From Planctomycetota bacterium (GTDB lineage Bacteria; Planctomycetota; Brocadiia; JAJRTI01), in assembly GCA_024278415.1 (NCBI GenBank), contig JAJRTI010000143.1:1-8158 (forward strand): DNA of 8,158 bases. The letters are read 5' to 3'. The position numbers and the translations under genes are program-made. Below, piece after piece: positions 6,086-8,158 of this stretch; positions within the stretch are counted from its first letter, which is position 1, and each line of letters starts with the position of its first letter. The notes below the pieces were generated by a model. The model made no database searches, was not told the origin of the DNA, and saw nothing but the letters and a program-made list of their open reading frames with translations.

Positions 6086-7889
6086 GTCCCGCCTGTTCGG
6101 CGCGTCGTTGGCGCAGGGTCTCGATGCGCAGCCGGAGGGCTTCGGGCGCTTGGTTGGCGTTGGCTCCGCGTTGCTGGGCCCACCAGCGCTGCCACTCCGC
6201 GGGCGTGCGGAAGTGCTGGCCGGTGAGCTTGTGCAGGCCGTACGACGCGCCGGCGCGCACGTTGGTGATGCGGTGGTTGAGCACGCTAATGAAGTGGGGG
6301 ATGGAGCTGCGGTCGGCGATACGCACGAGCGCGCGGCACGCGACCCAGCACTGCCGGCCGCGCACGATGCGGCCCTCCTCGTGGAGGAGGCGGTGCAAGT
6401 GGGGCAGGGCGCGGCGGTCCTTGAGCACACCGAGGGTCTCTATCGCGCGCCACAAGGGCTCGCCTTCCGCTCCCTGTTGGATGGCCTGAAGTTGCTCGTC
6501 CGCGAGGCGCTGCTTCTGCTCCGGCGTCATGTTGTCGAAGCGGCCGTCGGGCACCATGAAGCGGAAGACGACCCGCTGGCCGCCGTTCATGAACGTGACG
6601 CGACGCTCGTCTTCAAACAGGTCCACCGGCCCCTGCGGGGGGCGCCGGCGCACGATGCGAGATCTGCCGGTGTAGAGGTACCGGCTTGGAGGCGCGACTT
6701 GCGCGGCTTGGAGCGCCTTGTAGAGCGGCGAGCCCTTGGGCTCCCACAGCAGCGCCAACTCGTACATTTCGATGGCGCGGCCGCGGCGGCCGAGCCGGTC
6801 GTACGCGAAACCGGCCGAATAGTACGCACGCGCCCATTCGCTCGCGGAGAACGAACTGCCCGGCGCGGTGAGCGCGTCCAACAGACTCTTCAGGCCCGTC
6901 TCGTACTGGCCGCGGCGCACCGCTGAGAATCCCACGCGGTAGACTGAGGACGCGGCCCGCACCACCGCCCTCGGCGCGCCGAGGTTCGCCACTCTCTGCG
7001 TGTGTGCGCGGCCCCTGCGCTGGTCCATCACCACGTCGCCCACGCGCAAGCCGAGTTTCGCGTGGGTGAACTCCGACGCGGGCACTGGCTGGTTGAGCAC
7101 GTGGCCGGTGAAGACCACGTCTCGCTCGACTGTGACGCTGCCGGCGCCGGCCGCGGCGCTTTGTTTGATCGTCGCGTGTTTCGGCACGAACACGCCCGCG
7201 ACCGGTTCGAAGTCTGCGGTCCAGTTGTAGCGCCGGCCGAGGCTGCGGCGCCAGTAGCCCACGAGGCTCGCGCCGCAACCGCGATCGAAGGTGTAGCGTG
7301 CGAGCGCGCCCAGCGTGCGCTGTTCGACTACGACCTTCGAGCCCTCACGCTTAACCACGACGCTGGCTGGGGCCGCGGCGAACTGCATGAGCAGCGTGTA
7401 CACGTCCTTGCCGTCGCACTGGAGGTAGTAGAGCGGGTCGAAGTCGTTGCCCAAGTGTTGGGGGGACCGCGCCTGAACGCGGTATATGTACAGACGGCGC
7501 CTGTTGGCGGCGGACACGTTGGCTAGGGCAAGTTCATACCAGGCTCCGTCCTTGACCATGACGTTGCGCATGCCGAGCGGAGCGGCTTGGTGGCGTCCAT
7601 TACGCGTGACGCGTTTCTCCAGGTCGCGCCAGGCCCATCGCTTTGCGGATGCTTTGCGGTCGAACACGAACTCCACTGCGTACCGGCCCTCGGTCTGTTC
7701 CGTGTTGCTGCTCGTGCGCTGTTTGATGGCGGCCTTGCCCCGCCACGTGGCGATCTTCATGACGTTCGTTCGGTGTTGCTCAGCCACCTTCCGAAGCAAT
7801 GCCACATCTAGGGCCGTAGCCGCCAGCGCCGCGTTTGCGCACTGCATCCACACGAGCGCCGCCACCTTTGTTGCACTGCTCAACGGCAT
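6081..7889 (-). CDS. Exported protein with LolA-like, TPR and HEAT regions
   Basis: The 602-residue product starts with a probable signal peptide (residues 1-23, ending near ANAALA). Residues about 30-300 are beta-rich and resemble the LolA/LppX/RseB lipoprotein-binding fold: an initial helix, then strands with many aromatics, and a FTHAKLGLRVGDVVMD stretch (274-289) typical of planctomycete members of that group. A TPR hairpin is visible at about 351-395 (AYYSAGFAYDRLGRRGRAIE and the helix after it). Two HEAT-like repeats lie at about 479-502 and 514-557, closed by a W-x-x-W-W motif (566-570). No catalytic residues are evident, so a binding or scaffold role is most likely. The ATG at 7889 is preferred because GGAGGAG lies 5 bases upstream and a signal peptide follows; an in-frame start at 8012 would read through the promoter region and a repeat-like flank. 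It is the first gene of the set. The LolA-like assignment is moderate; TPR and HEAT are firmer. Confidence 0.92.
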   Translation of the reverse strand: MPLSSATKVAALVWMQCANAALAATALDVALLRKVAEQHRTNVMKIATWRGKAAIKQRTSSNTEQTEGRYAVEFVFDRKASAKRWAWRDLEKRVTRNGRHQAAPLGMRNVMVKDGAWYELALANVSAANRRRLYIYRVQARSPQHLGNDFDPLYYLQCDGKDVYTLLMQFAAAPASVVVKREGSKVVVEQRTLGALARYTFDRGCGASLVGYWRRSLGRRYNWTADFEPVAGVFVPKHATIKQSAAAGAGSVTVERDVVFTGHVLNQPVPASEFTHAKLGLRVGDVVMDQRRGRAHTQRVANLGAPRAVVRAASSVYRVGFSAVRRGQYETGLKSLLDALTAPGSSFSASEWARAYYSAGFAYDRLGRRGRAIEMYELALLWEPKGSPLYKALQAAQVAPPSRYLYTGRSRIVRRRPPQGPVDLFEDERRVTFMNGGQRVVFRFMVPDGRFDNMTPEQKQRLADEQLQAIQQGAEGEPLWRAIETLGVLKDRRALPHLHRLLHEEGRIVRGRQCWVACRALVRIADRSSIPHFISVLNHRITNVRAGASYGLHKLTGQHFRTPAEWQRWWAQQRGANANQAPEALRLRIETLRQRRAEQAGR

Positions 7890-7894
7890 GCTGT

Positions 7895-7901
7895 CTCCTC
7901 C
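7895..7901 (-). promoter_or_regulatory. Ribosome binding site of the HEAT/TPR gene
   Basis: The minus strand reads GGAGGAG 5 bases before the ATG at 7889 (7 bases if GGAGG alone is counted). This supports that start over the in-frame ATG at 8012. Confidence 0.8.
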
Positions 7902-7939
7902 GCCAGAGATCGTCCGCACATCACCCATGCACGGGCGCC

Positions 7940-7948
7940 ATTCTAACA
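7940..7948 (-). promoter_or_regulatory. Candidate extended -10 promoter of the operon
   Basis: The minus strand reads TGTTAGAAT, a TGn extension followed by TAGAAT, which matches five of six positions of the bacterial housekeeping -10 consensus. Only a poor -35 match (TTCCCC, 7964-7969, 18-base spacer) is seen, as is usual for extended -10 promoters. Transcription would start near 7933, giving a leader of about 44 bases before the ATG at 7889. It is one of the few A/T-rich spots in the flank and stands in the right place, but the call rests on one motif. Confidence 0.45.
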
Positions 7949-8033
7949 CACGGTGCGCGCAGAGGGGAAGAAAAGAATGCGAATGGGGGACAGGGTTCCG
8001 CACGTGGCCCACGCGGTGGGTTCTCCATGTCTC

Positions 8034-8117
8034 GCCCTTTCAGGGCTTGCGGAGTGAGGTTGTCGACGTTTTCCCGGGGCTTCGCCCCGGGCTGATATGT
8101 CACGCCCCGTTGGGGCG
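8034..8117. repeat. Second palindrome cluster, three tight hairpins
   Basis: Three hairpins, each with a 3-base loop, stand in a row: GCCCT/AGGGC (8034-8038, 8042-8046), CCCGGGGC/GCCCCGGG (8073-8080, 8084-8091) and CGCCCC/GGGGCG (8103-8108, 8112-8117). The pattern resembles the cluster at 321-448 in design but not in spacer sequence, so it is a different family. The wording around the second and third hairpins matches what I recall as a dispersed repeat in Planctomycetota and Bacteroidota. Short open frames crossing it on both strands are read as artefacts. Confidence 0.65.
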
Positions 8118-8158
8118 AGTGGCCGCTTGCGCCAACGCCAATTGACAACTGCCATCCC

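Noticed and set aside
6077..6430. Longer start for the lipoprotein at 6430
   Set aside because: It would overlap the HEAT repeat gene by about 350 bases, and the extension is cysteine/serine/arginine-rich shadow sequence. The lipobox requires the start at 6076.
7890..8012. Longer start for the HEAT/TPR protein at 8012
   Set aside because: The extra 41 residues would cross the candidate promoter and the ribosome site and bury the signal peptide. The ATG at 7889 has GGAGGAG at the right distance.
7..8151. CAGTTGTC at 7-14 and its inverted copy GACAACTG at 8144-8151, near the two window ends
   Set aside because: An 8-base match at 8 kb distance is within chance expectation and no wider similarity surrounds either copy, so it is not called as the ends of a mobile element.

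Overview
The window is a G+C-rich bacterial fragment (roughly two thirds G+C by eye). It holds three intact genes on the minus strand, read from right to left, with repeat-rich non-coding DNA on both sides. The style suggests Planctomycetota or a close PVC relative, probably from a metagenome: long secreted multi-module proteins, a PDZ domain beside sugar-binding-like beta-sandwich modules, a signal-peptide protein with TPR and HEAT repeats, and clusters of short GC-rich palindromes. The taxon is inferred from recalled gene and repeat style. No marker gene is present to prove it.

Layout from left to right: 1-604 has no convincing gene. It carries a 10-bp inverted-repeat element (52-139), several hairpins, a palindrome cluster (321-448, perhaps to about 490), and a hairpin just past the end of the last gene (553-585) that could end its transcript. 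605-4969 (minus) encodes a 1454-residue exported protein with a PDZ domain, at least four beta-sandwich (LamG or concanavalin-like) regions and Ig-like regions. 4970-5104 is a spacer with a composite palindromic repeat and a strong ribosome binding site. 5105-6076 (minus) encodes a 323-residue lipoprotein with a coiled coil and two Spy/CpxP-like helical regions. 6081-7889 (minus) encodes a 602-residue exported protein with a LolA-like N-terminal half, a TPR hairpin and C-terminal HEAT repeats. 7890-8158 holds its ribosome binding site, a candidate extended -10 promoter and a second palindrome cluster.

The three genes probably form one transcription unit in the order HEAT/TPR protein, coiled-coil lipoprotein, PDZ protein. 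Only 4 bases separate the first stop from the second start, which suggests translational coupling. The third gene follows after 135 bases and has its own near-perfect Shine-Dalgarno sequence. All three products carry export signals, so the set looks like a cell-envelope or periplasmic system. No catalytic motif is visible in any of them, and the pathway cannot be named from sequence alone. Their domains are mostly binding and scaffolding types, which fits an envelope assembly, adhesion or quality-control role as a hypothesis only.
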